From Humisphaera sp. (GTDB lineage: Bacteria; Planctomycetota; Phycisphaerae; Tepidisphaerales; Tepidisphaeraceae), in assembly GCA_025351525.1 (NCBI GenBank), contig JANXVV010000129.1, positions 1 through 6,249 on the forward strand: a DNA stretch of 6,249 nucleotides, written 5' to 3'. Below are positions 1 to 5,317 of this stretch, one piece after another (the first letter of the stretch is position 1; each line of letters starts with the position of its first letter). The notes under the pieces are model-generated. The model searched no databases and had not been told where the DNA came from. It saw only the letters and a list, made by a program, of their open reading frames with translations. Both the position numbers and the translations under genes were made by a program.

Positions 1-50
1 TTTTTCCGGGAGACGAAGAAACGCGTGCCTTCGGCACAGCCGCTAAAAAA
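1..50. repeat. Palindromic repeat family A, copy 1 (5' arm cut by window edge)
   Basis: Positions 14-44 are identical over 31 bases to 1496-1526, which is the 3' arm of the full family A hairpin at 1456-1532. An A-run follows at 45-50, as in the other copy. The bases before it (1-13) look like the end of the T-rich 5' arm plus a different loop, so most of the 5' arm should lie just outside the window. Within the arm, GTGCC and GGCAC (25-37) can form a small inner stem. The repeat stands about 45 bp before the start of the hydrolase gene. This is a non-coding interspersed repeat; no mobility gene is visible nearby. Confidence 0.8.
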
Positions 51-93
51 TTAGCAATTCACGCGGCGGAATAATTTTGCTACATTCCCGCAC

Positions 94-879
94 ATGAAAC
101 ATACTCCTCTGCTGCTGTTCCTACTTATGTGCAGTGTTCCGGCACTGACCACTCAAGCCGCGATCAAAACAGAAGTCGTCGATTACAAGGACGGCGACGT
201 GGCGCTTCAGGGTTATCTGGCCTACGACGACAGCAAACCCACCGGAGCTCCCGGCGTGCTGGTCGTGCATGAATGGTGGGGCAACAATGACTACTCGCGC
301 AAGCGCGCCGAGCAGCTTGCCGGTTTGGGGTATGTCGCGTTCGCGCTGGACATGTACGGCAAAGGCATCGAAGCGAAAACCGCCGAGGAGGCGGGAAAGC
401 TGGCGACGCCGTTCCGCACGGATCGGGGCTTGATGCGATCGCGAGCCATGGCGGGATTGAAGATTCTTCAATCCCGGAAGAACGTCGATCCCAAACGCAT
501 CACCGCGATCGGTTACTGCTTCGGAGGCACCACCGCCATTGAGTTGGCCCGAGGCGGCGCAGACCTTGCGGGAGTCGTCAGCTTCCATGGCGGGCTCGAT
601 TTTTCCAACCCCGATGAAACCAAAAACATCAAAGGACGTCTGCTGATCTGCACCGGGGCGGATGATCCGATGGTGACTCCGGATAAGGTGACGATTTTTG
701 AAGATCAACTCCGCAAGGGGAAGGTGGATTATCAGATCAACGTCTACGGGGGCGCGGTTCATGCATTTACCAATCCCGCAGCCGATGGCCATATCTCGCC
801 GGGGATTAAGTATAACGAGAAGGCGGACAAGCGATCGTGGGAGGCGATGAAGGCTTTCTTTGGAGAACTGTTCAAATAG
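94..879 (+). CDS. Secreted dienelactone hydrolase family protein
   Basis: This is a 261-residue alpha/beta hydrolase of the dienelactone hydrolase (DLH) family. The N-terminus is a signal peptide: Lys-His, a leucine-rich core (about residues 6-17), and a likely cleavage after TQA near residue 22, so the mature enzyme is probably periplasmic or exported. The family's catalytic layout is visible: HEWWG at 59-63 (Glu60 corresponds to the active-site Glu of DLH), the nucleophile elbow GYCFGG with Cys142, an acidic residue in TGADDPMVTP (Asp191 is the best candidate), and His223 in VHAFTNP. The nucleophile is Cys, as in true DLH, not Ser. Family members hydrolyse dienelactones and other small esters; the substrate here cannot be read from sequence. 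Length is normal for DLH plus a signal peptide. No Shine-Dalgarno sequence precedes the ATG, and the start was chosen because it opens directly onto the signal peptide. It appears to stand alone, followed by hairpin B. Confidence 0.93.
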   Translation: MKHTPLLLFLLMCSVPALTTQAAIKTEVVDYKDGDVALQGYLAYDDSKPTGAPGVLVVHEWWGNNDYSRKRAEQLAGLGYVAFALDMYGKGIEAKTAEEAGKLATPFRTDRGLMRSRAMAGLKILQSRKNVDPKRITAIGYCFGGTTAIELARGGADLAGVVSFHGGLDFSNPDETKNIKGRLLICTGADDPMVTPDKVTIFEDQLRKGKVDYQINVYGGAVHAFTNPAADGHISPGIKYNEKADKRSWEAMKAFFGELFK

Positions 880-888
880 TATTCATCG

Positions 889-926
889 CCGCTCGCGGCT
901 TAGCCATATCGCTAAGCCGCGAGCGG
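889..926. repeat. Perfect 16-bp stem hairpin (family B) after the hydrolase gene
   Basis: Positions 889-904 and 911-926 are exact reverse complements (16 pairs) around a 6-base loop. The right arm reads GCTAAGCCGCGAGCGG. It begins 10 bases after the hydrolase stop codon, which is where a terminator would be expected, but no T-run follows on either strand, so it is not a classical intrinsic terminator. It may be a REP-like interspersed palindrome that stabilises the 3' end or assists termination. The stem is seen directly; the role is inferred. Confidence 0.75.
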
Positions 927-1025
927 GGAGAAGTTCATGTCATGTTCCGCCGCAACTTCGTCCGATAATTCATGATACCCCGCCGGATGTTCTTGCGGGA
1001 TGGTCACGAAATTAAAAGATCGCTC

Positions 1026-1032
1026 TAAGGAG
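1026..1032 (+). promoter_or_regulatory. Strong Shine-Dalgarno for the basic protein
   Basis: TAAGGAG ends 5 bases before the ATG at 1038. It decides between this frame and an overlapping open frame starting at 1061, which has no such site, and supports the signal-peptide-bearing product as the real one. Confidence 0.8.
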
Positions 1033-1037
1033 TTGCC

Positions 1038-1418
1038 ATGATTGGAAAGAAGATGTTGATGTGGATCGGCGCCGGGTTGCTGTCGGCTGCGACGATTCCC
1101 GCGATCGGGGCGACGCTGTCGCACCGGAGCAAGTTGCACGCCGTCAAACCGGTGAGCCATGGGTTCAAGCTGATTCACACCAGCAGCAAGCCGGTGGTGA
1201 AGACGGTTTCACATGTGAAACACACCGTGTTAGTCGCAAAGCACGCGAAGAAGTCGGTGCATGCAAAGTTGACGACGAAGAAGTCGGCGGCTCATACCGG
1301 CATGGGTGTGTTGGCGATGCACAGCGGTCATGCGACGCTGACGAAGAAGGCTGCTCCCGCCAAGCGGGTGGCCGGGCATTTGTTGGCGGCGACGAGCAAG
1401 GTGAAGACTGTGCATTGA
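1038..1418 (+). CDS. Small exported Lys/His-rich protein with no acidic residues
   Basis: A 126-residue protein I do not recognise. Residues 1-25 form a signal peptide: MIGKK, then a hydrophobic core MLMWIGAGLLSAATIPAIGA, with likely cleavage near AIG-A at residue 24. The mature part is low-complexity. I count 19 Lys, 2 Arg and 13 His in the whole chain, no Asp, Glu or Cys, and mostly Ala, Thr, Ser and Val otherwise. Short irregular motifs recur (VKHTVLVAKHAKK, VHAKLTTKK, LTKKAAPAKR), recalling histone H1-like Ala/Lys tails, but the signal peptide argues for an exported protein and not a nucleoid protein. Binding to anionic polymers, nucleic acid or metal (through His) is possible but unproven. 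A strong ribosome binding site sits just upstream. The gene is separated from the hydrolase by 158 bases that include hairpin B, and faces the kinase gene across palindrome A. Confidence 0.8.
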   Translation: MIGKKMLMWIGAGLLSAATIPAIGATLSHRSKLHAVKPVSHGFKLIHTSSKPVVKTVSHVKHTVLVAKHAKKSVHAKLTTKKSAAHTGMGVLAMHSGHATLTKKAAPAKRVAGHLLAATSKVKTVH

Positions 1419-1455
1419 GCAGGCAATCAACACGTCATCTCATGGCATTCTGCAT

Positions 1456-1532
1456 TTTTTTAGCGGCTGTGCCAAAGGGACGCGTTTTTTGAATTCGAAG
1501 AAACGCGTGCCTTCGGCACAGCCGCTTAAAAA
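1456..1532. repeat. Palindromic repeat family A, complete copy (35-nt arms)
   Basis: Arms 1456-1490 and 1498-1532 pair over 35 positions, with mismatches at 1461/1527, 1474/1514 and 1479/1509 and one G-T pair at 1488/1500. The loop is 7 bases and contains GAATTC. The ends are T-rich and A-rich (TTTTTTAGC...GCTTAAAAA). The 3' arm shares 31 identical bases with 14-44. It lies between two converging genes, the basic protein (stop at 1418) and the kinase (stop at 1564), so a role as a bidirectional end-of-transcript hairpin is plausible. However, reading out of the stem gives an A-run and not a T-run on both strands. It is best described as a dispersed MITE- or REP-like palindrome. Confidence 0.85.
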
Positions 1533-1563
1533 CACAGAATCACCAGCATTCACACATATCCTA

Positions 1564-2694
1564 TCACTGCGACGGCGGTAGCTTCGCGATGAACTCCGCC
1601 AAGTCTTTCGCGGTCGGGCTTTCTGCGGAACGGACATAATAACCGCTCGTCGCCACGCCGGTGCAGAGACTTTCTTCCAGACTGAATCCCAATACGCGTC
1701 CCAGACAGAATCCAGCGTTGAAATGATCGCCGGCGCCGGTGCTGATCTTGGGTTGCTGCACGAATGGCCCGGCGAATTGCGCGGTCGCCGTCTCCGTCGC
1801 CGCCGCCGCGCCGCGACGGGGATGAACCACCACGCACGACAGATTCAATTTCTCGCGAATCGCGTGTGCGCTTTCTTCAATCGACGCTTCAGGGTCCGCC
1901 CGACCCGGCAAGCCGAGCACATCGCCCACCTCACCCGCTTCTTTCAAATTGAGCCCCAGGATCACGTCGACCTGTTCCTGATATTTCGTGAGCGTGTGCA
2001 GCGCATCGAGAATATCCGCGTGCGTCCGCTTTTCCGGGTCGGCCAGATCGGCGAAGAATTTGCGGTCGCCGCGCGGGATACCCGGGAAAATTTCCGTCAG
2101 CATCTTTCGCCAGATATCGCTCATGAACGGAAGCATCGTCCAGTTGACCATGCCGATCAGCTTCGATCGGGACACCAGCGACTTGAGTTCATCCTTGCCA
2201 ACGCGGGCGACGATGTTGTCCCAGTTGATGTCCTTGAGCGATTCGTGCTTGCCGAACATCAGTTTGCCATCGTCGAATTCCAGCGCATCGGTGTGGCCAG
2301 GCTCGGCGATGCTGATGACTTTGGCGCGCTGGGCGAATTCCGCGAAGACCGGATCGAGATTCGGATAACCGAGATTGCCGATGTAGGTGACCTGCATCCC
2401 GATGCTCGCAAGCGCATTGGCCATGATCGGGCCATTGCCGCCGAGTTTCGTCTGCTTGACGACCATCTCATAATTGCTGGACTGGCCGGCGGCGCTTTGA
2501 ATTTTCGAACCGAGCTGCGAGATGGTTTTGATCGCATCGTAGCGGATGTTGTCCTGGCGCTTGTCGACGACGGCAATGATCTCATCGACGAACCCGTCGA
2601 ATCCGACCGTGGCCGGGAGGGATTTAAGCGACGGGATGGCGGCGGTCAGTTTGGTGCTGGTCGAGGCGCAGATTTCTTCGCGGGTGGGCTTCAT
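1564..2694 (-). CDS. PfkB-family carbohydrate kinase
   Basis: A 376-residue sugar kinase of the ribokinase/PfkB fold, cytoplasmic, expected to phosphorylate a sugar or nucleoside hydroxyl with ATP or ADP. Visible signatures are GFDGFVDEI at 31-39 (substrate-binding Asp33), the glycine-rich GGNGPIMANAL at 85-95, an N-x-x-E motif at 249-252 (NLKE, linked to Mg/phosphate binding in this family), and the PfkB signature STGAGDHFNAGFCLG at 318-332, where Asp323 is the expected catalytic base. The usual DTTGAGD is here STGAGD, so the residue before Thr is Ser. It is longer than ribokinase (about 310 residues), with an extra segment around 130-225. The substrate cannot be deduced. The ATG at 2694 has only a weak upstream GGA and no good ribosome binding site. 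Palindrome C lies 50 bases upstream, so it probably has its own promoter separate from the lipoproteins. Confidence 0.9.
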   Translation of the reverse strand: MKPTREEICASTSTKLTAAIPSLKSLPATVGFDGFVDEIIAVVDKRQDNIRYDAIKTISQLGSKIQSAAGQSSNYEMVVKQTKLGGNGPIMANALASIGMQVTYIGNLGYPNLDPVFAEFAQRAKVISIAEPGHTDALEFDDGKLMFGKHESLKDINWDNIVARVGKDELKSLVSRSKLIGMVNWTMLPFMSDIWRKMLTEIFPGIPRGDRKFFADLADPEKRTHADILDALHTLTKYQEQVDVILGLNLKEAGEVGDVLGLPGRADPEASIEESAHAIREKLNLSCVVVHPRRGAAAATETATAQFAGPFVQQPKISTGAGDHFNAGFCLGRVLGFSLEESLCTGVATSGYYVRSAESPTAKDLAEFIAKLPPSQ

Positions 2695-2743
2695 GATGGG
2701 GGTCCAATTTACTACAAAGGCTCGAAATTTCCCGGCTTCGATG

Positions 2744-2818
2744 AGGTTAGCGGCGACGCGCAGCGGAGCGCGTTTTAAATCATCAAAGACGCGCTCCGCT
2801 GCGCGTCTCGGCTAACCT
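2744..2818. repeat. Palindromic repeat family C (30-nt arms)
   Basis: Arms 2744-2773 and 2789-2818 match as reverse complements at 28 of 30 positions, around a 15-base A/T-rich loop. Each arm contains GACGCGCAGCGGAGCGCGT or a close version, outside which stands AGGTTAGC. It lies between the stop of the second lipoprotein gene (2881) and the start of the kinase gene (2694), all on the minus strand. It could end the lipoprotein transcript or simply be a dispersed palindrome; there is no T-run, so an intrinsic terminator is not clearly supported. Its sequence is unrelated to families A, B and D. Confidence 0.85.
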
Positions 2819-2880
2819 TGGTTTTGTACATTCCAAGAGGATTTCACGTCCATCGAGATAATAGAAAGGGAACGCGCAAC

Positions 2881-3369
2881 TCACGGAATCAGCGGCGGCG
2901 CAACGGTCATCGACGGGGCGTATCGCGGCCCGTGATAAGTCACTTCCGTCGACGGCGGTTCAATCAGGATTCCGAACGGCAACAGCACCGCATCCGCCAA
3001 AAGCATCGCGGGGGAGAGTGCGGAGTAGAGATAGTCGTTCGACAGCCAGGCCGGTCGGTCTTCGTAGTTGAGCGCGTAGGTTGGATAGGCGACAACCGCG
3101 CCGTTTGGATAATGATAGACGCTGGTATCCCAGTTTCGAACGCCGTTCGCCGCATCGGGCAACGGATCGCGCATGACCGAATCGAACCTTTCCTGCGAGG
3201 GGCGGACGATATGGTTCACCCGTTGCTCGAAGCCGGGAGTCCACCCGTGCTTCATGACCCAATTGTCGGGATTCATCGCGGGATGATTTTGGGTGGAACA
3301 ACCGGTGAATGCCGACAGACCGAAAATCGCCGCGGTGCCGAGGATAAAGTTTTTAACGGAGCCACACAT
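2881..3369 (-). CDS. Putative lipoprotein of unknown function, downstream member of an overlapping pair
   Basis: A 162-residue protein I cannot assign to a named family. The frame is open further upstream (to an ATG at 3477), but the ATG at 3369 is preferred: AAAGGA (3378-3383) lies 8 bases before it and the product then begins with a signal sequence, MCGSVKNFILGTAAIFGLSAFTGC. The final Cys24 is a plausible lipidation site, although the preceding FTG is not an ideal lipobox (Phe at -3). The mature part is rich in Pro, Tyr, Asn and Trp (NPDNWVMKHGWTPGF, DRPAWLSNDYLY). Near the C-terminus a hydrophobic stretch (about residues 120-138, SPAMLLADAVLLPFGILIEPP) could contact or enter the membrane. 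The start overlaps the end of the upstream lipoprotein gene by 17 bases, which suggests co-transcription and translational coupling. The two are probably membrane-attached partners. Confidence 0.75.
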   Translation of the reverse strand: MCGSVKNFILGTAAIFGLSAFTGCSTQNHPAMNPDNWVMKHGWTPGFEQRVNHIVRPSQERFDSVMRDPLPDAANGVRNWDTSVYHYPNGAVVAYPTYALNYEDRPAWLSNDYLYSALSPAMLLADAVLLPFGILIEPPSTEVTYHGPRYAPSMTVAPPLIP

Positions 3370-3586
3370 GATCCCAGTCCTTTTTAAGAGCCTTTTTGTC
3401 CAGGTCGCCGATGCCACCACCACTGATGCCGGTGTCGTCATCGAACGGTTTGTAGTTGAACGGGTCTTTGAGTGCATCGGATGAACGCGTGGTCGGCTTC
3501 GGGTTCGACTCCTCGGCGCAACCGATTGCCAAACAGAGCATGGCTGTCATTGCAGCGAGGCACGAAATAAGCGGGAGGTGCTTCAT
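3353..3586 (-). CDS. Small lipoprotein of unknown function, upstream member of the pair
   Basis: A 77-residue lipoprotein. The N-terminus MKHLPLISCLAAMTAMLCLAIGC has a Lys-His start, a hydrophobic core and a good lipobox, LAIGC, with Cys23 as the lipidated residue. The mature part is only about 55 residues, hydrophilic and charged: a Pro/Thr/Ser linker, then DPFNYKPFDDDTG, a glycine patch (ISGGGIG) and an end rich in Asp and Lys (DLDKKALKKDWDHVWLR). I recognise no domain. No Shine-Dalgarno sequence is evident before the ATG; the start is supported by the signal sequence. Its last 17 bases overlap the next gene. REPIN-like palindrome D lies directly upstream, separating the pair from guaB. Confidence 0.75.
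   Translation of the reverse strand: MKHLPLISCLAAMTAMLCLAIGCAEESNPKPTTRSSDALKDPFNYKPFDDDTGISGGGIGDLDKKALKKDWDHVWLR
3378..3383 (-). promoter_or_regulatory. Shine-Dalgarno that fixes the start of the downstream lipoprotein
   Basis: AAAGGA on the minus strand, 8 bases before the ATG at 3369. It lies inside the end of the upstream lipoprotein gene, so ribosomes finishing that gene pass over it. It supports the 162-residue form over the 198-residue frame starting at 3477. Confidence 0.6.
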
Positions 3587-3614
3587 GGATAAGATTTTGA
3601 CGAACGCCTCTTTC

Positions 3615-3723
3615 GTGGCACGGGCTTCCAGCCCGTGTTGGCGACTTTCAGACTTCAGGAATCTTAATTCATGGCATTTTCGAAGTCATATACCGTTAAA
3701 CACGGGCTGGAAGCCCGTGCCAC
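3615..3723. repeat. REPIN-like double palindrome (family D)
   Basis: Two 25-base arms, 3615-3639 and 3699-3723, are exact reverse complements separated by 59 bases. Each arm is itself a small hairpin: CACGGGCT and AGCCCGTG pair around a 3-base loop (3619-3637 and 3701-3719). Two inverted REP-type units about 100 bp apart end to end is the architecture described for REPINs, the non-autonomous elements mobilised by RAYT transposases. No RAYT gene is in the window. The element fills most of the gap between guaB (stop at 3748) and the first lipoprotein gene (start at 3586). The structure is read directly from the sequence; the mobility is inferred. Confidence 0.88.
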
Positions 3724-3747
3724 AACTTTAGTTTTCAGAATGCAAAA

Positions 3748-5274
3748 TCAAGTCTCCACCGCATACTCCACACTGTAATTCGGCGATTCCTTCGTGATCG
3801 TAATATCGTGCGGATGGCTCTCGGCCATGCTGGCGGCGGAGACCCGGCAGAATCGCGCGTTGGCCCGAAGCTCCTCGATATTCCGCGTGCCGCAATAGCC
3901 CATGCCGGCCCGCAGGCCACCGACCATCTGATACACAAAATCACCGAGCGGCCCGCGATACGGCACGCGCCCTTCAACACCTTCCGGCACCAGTTTGCTG
4001 CTCTCCTTCACACCGGCCTGCCCGTACCGGTCGCTGGAGCCTTTGACCATCGCGCCCATGCTACCCATGCCGCGATACGTTTTATACCGCCGGCCCTGAT
4101 AAATCACCAACTCACCCGGCGATTCATTCAACCCCGCAAACAGGCTGCCCATCATCACCGCGCTCGCCCCGGCGGCGATGGCCTTGGTGATGTCCCCGCT
4201 GTGTCGGATGCCGCCATCGGCGATGATCGGCACCCCCGCCGGTCCCGCCGCCTTAGCCGCCTCAAAGATCGCCGTCACCTGCGGAACGCCTACACCACTG
4301 ATAATGCGCGTCGTGCAGATCGACCCGGGCCCGATGCCGATTTTCACCGCATCGGCCCCTGCTTCAATCAGATCGCGCGCCCCCGCCTCCGTCGCCACGT
4401 TTCCGGCGATGACCTGAATGTTCCAGTTCTTTTTAATCTCTCGCACCGTCTCGATCACATTGCGGCTATGCCCGTGGGCCGTGTCGACCACCACCACATC
4501 CACATCCGCATTGATCAGCGCCTGAACCCGCGCGAAATCCTTCACCCCCGTCGCGGCCCCCACGCGTAATCGGCCGCGTTTGTCTTTGCAGGCGTTGGGA
4601 AACTGATGCAGTTTGTCGATGTCCCGCATCGTGATGAGCCCGGCCAGACGATCGTCTTTATCGATGAGCAGCAGCTTCTCGACCTTGGCGCGATACAGAA
4701 TCCGCTCGGCCTCATCCAGCGTCGTCAGTTCAGGGGCGGTCACCAGATTTTCGTGCGTCATCACATCGCCGATCCGGCGATTGTCGTCTTCCTGAAATTT
4801 CAAATCCCGCCGGGTCATGATTCCGACCAACCGCCCGGTGGTTCCGTTGCCGTTCGCCCGCCGGTGCGGCGTGGATGGATCCGGGTCGGCCCCTTCGACA
4901 ATCGGGATCCCGCTGACGTTGTATTCCCGCATGATCTTCCGAGCCGTCGCGATGGTCGCGGTCGGCGGCAAGGTGATCGGGTCGACGATCACGCCATTCT
5001 CGCTGCGCTTCACCTTCTCCACCTCGCGCGCCTGATTTTCGATCGACAGATTTTTATGGATGATGCCGATGCCCCCCTCCTGCGCCAGCGCGATCGCCAA
5101 TGCCGATTCAGTCACGGTGTCCATCGGCGCACTGATGAGGGGAATATTCAGTTCTATGGTTCGGGTGAGCTTTGTGCGGGTGTCGGCATCGGCGGGAATA
5201 AAGTCGCTGCGCGAGGGGATCAGCAGGATATCGTCGAACGTGATTCCGTCGGCAACAATCTTCGGGTGTTCCAT
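3748..5274 (-). CDS. guaB: Inosine-5'-monophosphate dehydrogenase
   Basis: A 508-residue IMP dehydrogenase, which oxidises IMP to XMP with NAD+, the committed step of GMP synthesis in the cytoplasm. The catalytic (beta/alpha)8 barrel is split by a CBS pair in the usual way: the N-terminal barrel part has TFDDILLIPSRSDF (12-25) and SAPMDTVTE (48-56), the CBS domains span about 93-220, and the barrel then resumes. Key sites are VVVDTAHGHS (261-270, Asp264 in the NAD region), the active-site loop GPGSICTTR (315-323) with catalytic Cys320, ADGGIR (352-357) for the IMP phosphate, MGSLFAG (375-381), YRGMGSMGAM (400-409), and the mobile flap with Arg416-Tyr417 in SSDRYGQ. Full length with all key residues present. 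CBS1 carries a hydrophilic insertion at about 127-148 (GADPDPSTPHRRANGNGTTGR) that is longer than usual. No Shine-Dalgarno sequence precedes the ATG; see the promoter entry. Downstream, palindrome D separates it from the lipoprotein genes. Confidence 0.97.
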   Translation of the reverse strand: MEHPKIVADGITFDDILLIPSRSDFIPADADTRTKLTRTIELNIPLISAPMDTVTESALAIALAQEGGIGIIHKNLSIENQAREVEKVKRSENGVIVDPITLPPTATIATARKIMREYNVSGIPIVEGADPDPSTPHRRANGNGTTGRLVGIMTRRDLKFQEDDNRRIGDVMTHENLVTAPELTTLDEAERILYRAKVEKLLLIDKDDRLAGLITMRDIDKLHQFPNACKDKRGRLRVGAATGVKDFARVQALINADVDVVVVDTAHGHSRNVIETVREIKKNWNIQVIAGNVATEAGARDLIEAGADAVKIGIGPGSICTTRIISGVGVPQVTAIFEAAKAAGPAGVPIIADGGIRHSGDITKAIAAGASAVMMGSLFAGLNESPGELVIYQGRRYKTYRGMGSMGAMVKGSSDRYGQAGVKESSKLVPEGVEGRVPYRGPLGDFVYQMVGGLRAGMGYCGTRNIEELRANARFCRVSAASMAESHPHDITITKESPNYSVEYAVET

Positions 5275-5280
5275 GGGACT

Positions 5281-5309
5281 GAATTACGGATGCGAATGTT
5301 GCTTGTCAA
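5281..5309 (-). promoter_or_regulatory. Candidate guaB promoter, possibly giving a leaderless mRNA
   Basis: On the minus strand TTGACA (5304-5309), an exact sigma-70 -35 box, is followed by a 17-base spacer and TAATTC (5281-5286) at the -10 position. The -10 is poor: only its first two bases match TATAAT. Only 6 bases separate it from the guaB ATG, so initiation would fall at or next to the A of the start codon. This agrees with the absence of a Shine-Dalgarno sequence. The -35 match and spacing are seen; the start site is inferred. Confidence 0.4.
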
Positions 5310-5317
5310 GTGATGCA

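Noticed and set aside
889..926. Classical Rho-independent terminator after the hydrolase gene
   Set aside because: The stem is excellent but no T-run follows on either strand, so it was listed as a repeat or hairpin.
1061..1492. A 143-codon plus-strand frame overlapping the Lys/His-rich gene
   Set aside because: No Shine-Dalgarno or signal peptide; the frame at 1038 has both, and this one runs into palindrome A.
1723..2778. A 351-codon plus-strand open frame opposite the sugar kinase gene
   Set aside because: It lies antisense to a clear PfkB kinase and its composition (rich in Arg, His, Asp) is that of a mirror frame; no motif or ribosome binding site supports it.
3370..3477. N-terminal extension of the second lipoprotein to an ATG at 3477
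   Set aside because: It would bury the signal sequence and overlap most of the upstream lipoprotein; the ATG at 3369 has an AAAGGA at good spacing.
3615..3723. CRISPR repeat-spacer unit
   Set aside because: There are only two units, in inverted and not direct orientation, with no cas genes; the structure fits a REPIN.
3456..3731. A 91-codon plus-strand frame ending in TGWKPVPQL
   Set aside because: Its second half is only a translation of the REPIN-like repeat, and its first half is antisense to the first lipoprotein gene.
3808..5313. Long plus-strand open frames opposite guaB (3808-4569 and 4606-5313)
   Set aside because: They are antisense to a fully conserved IMP dehydrogenase and are rich in His, Arg and Pro, typical of shadow frames in GC-rich coding DNA.
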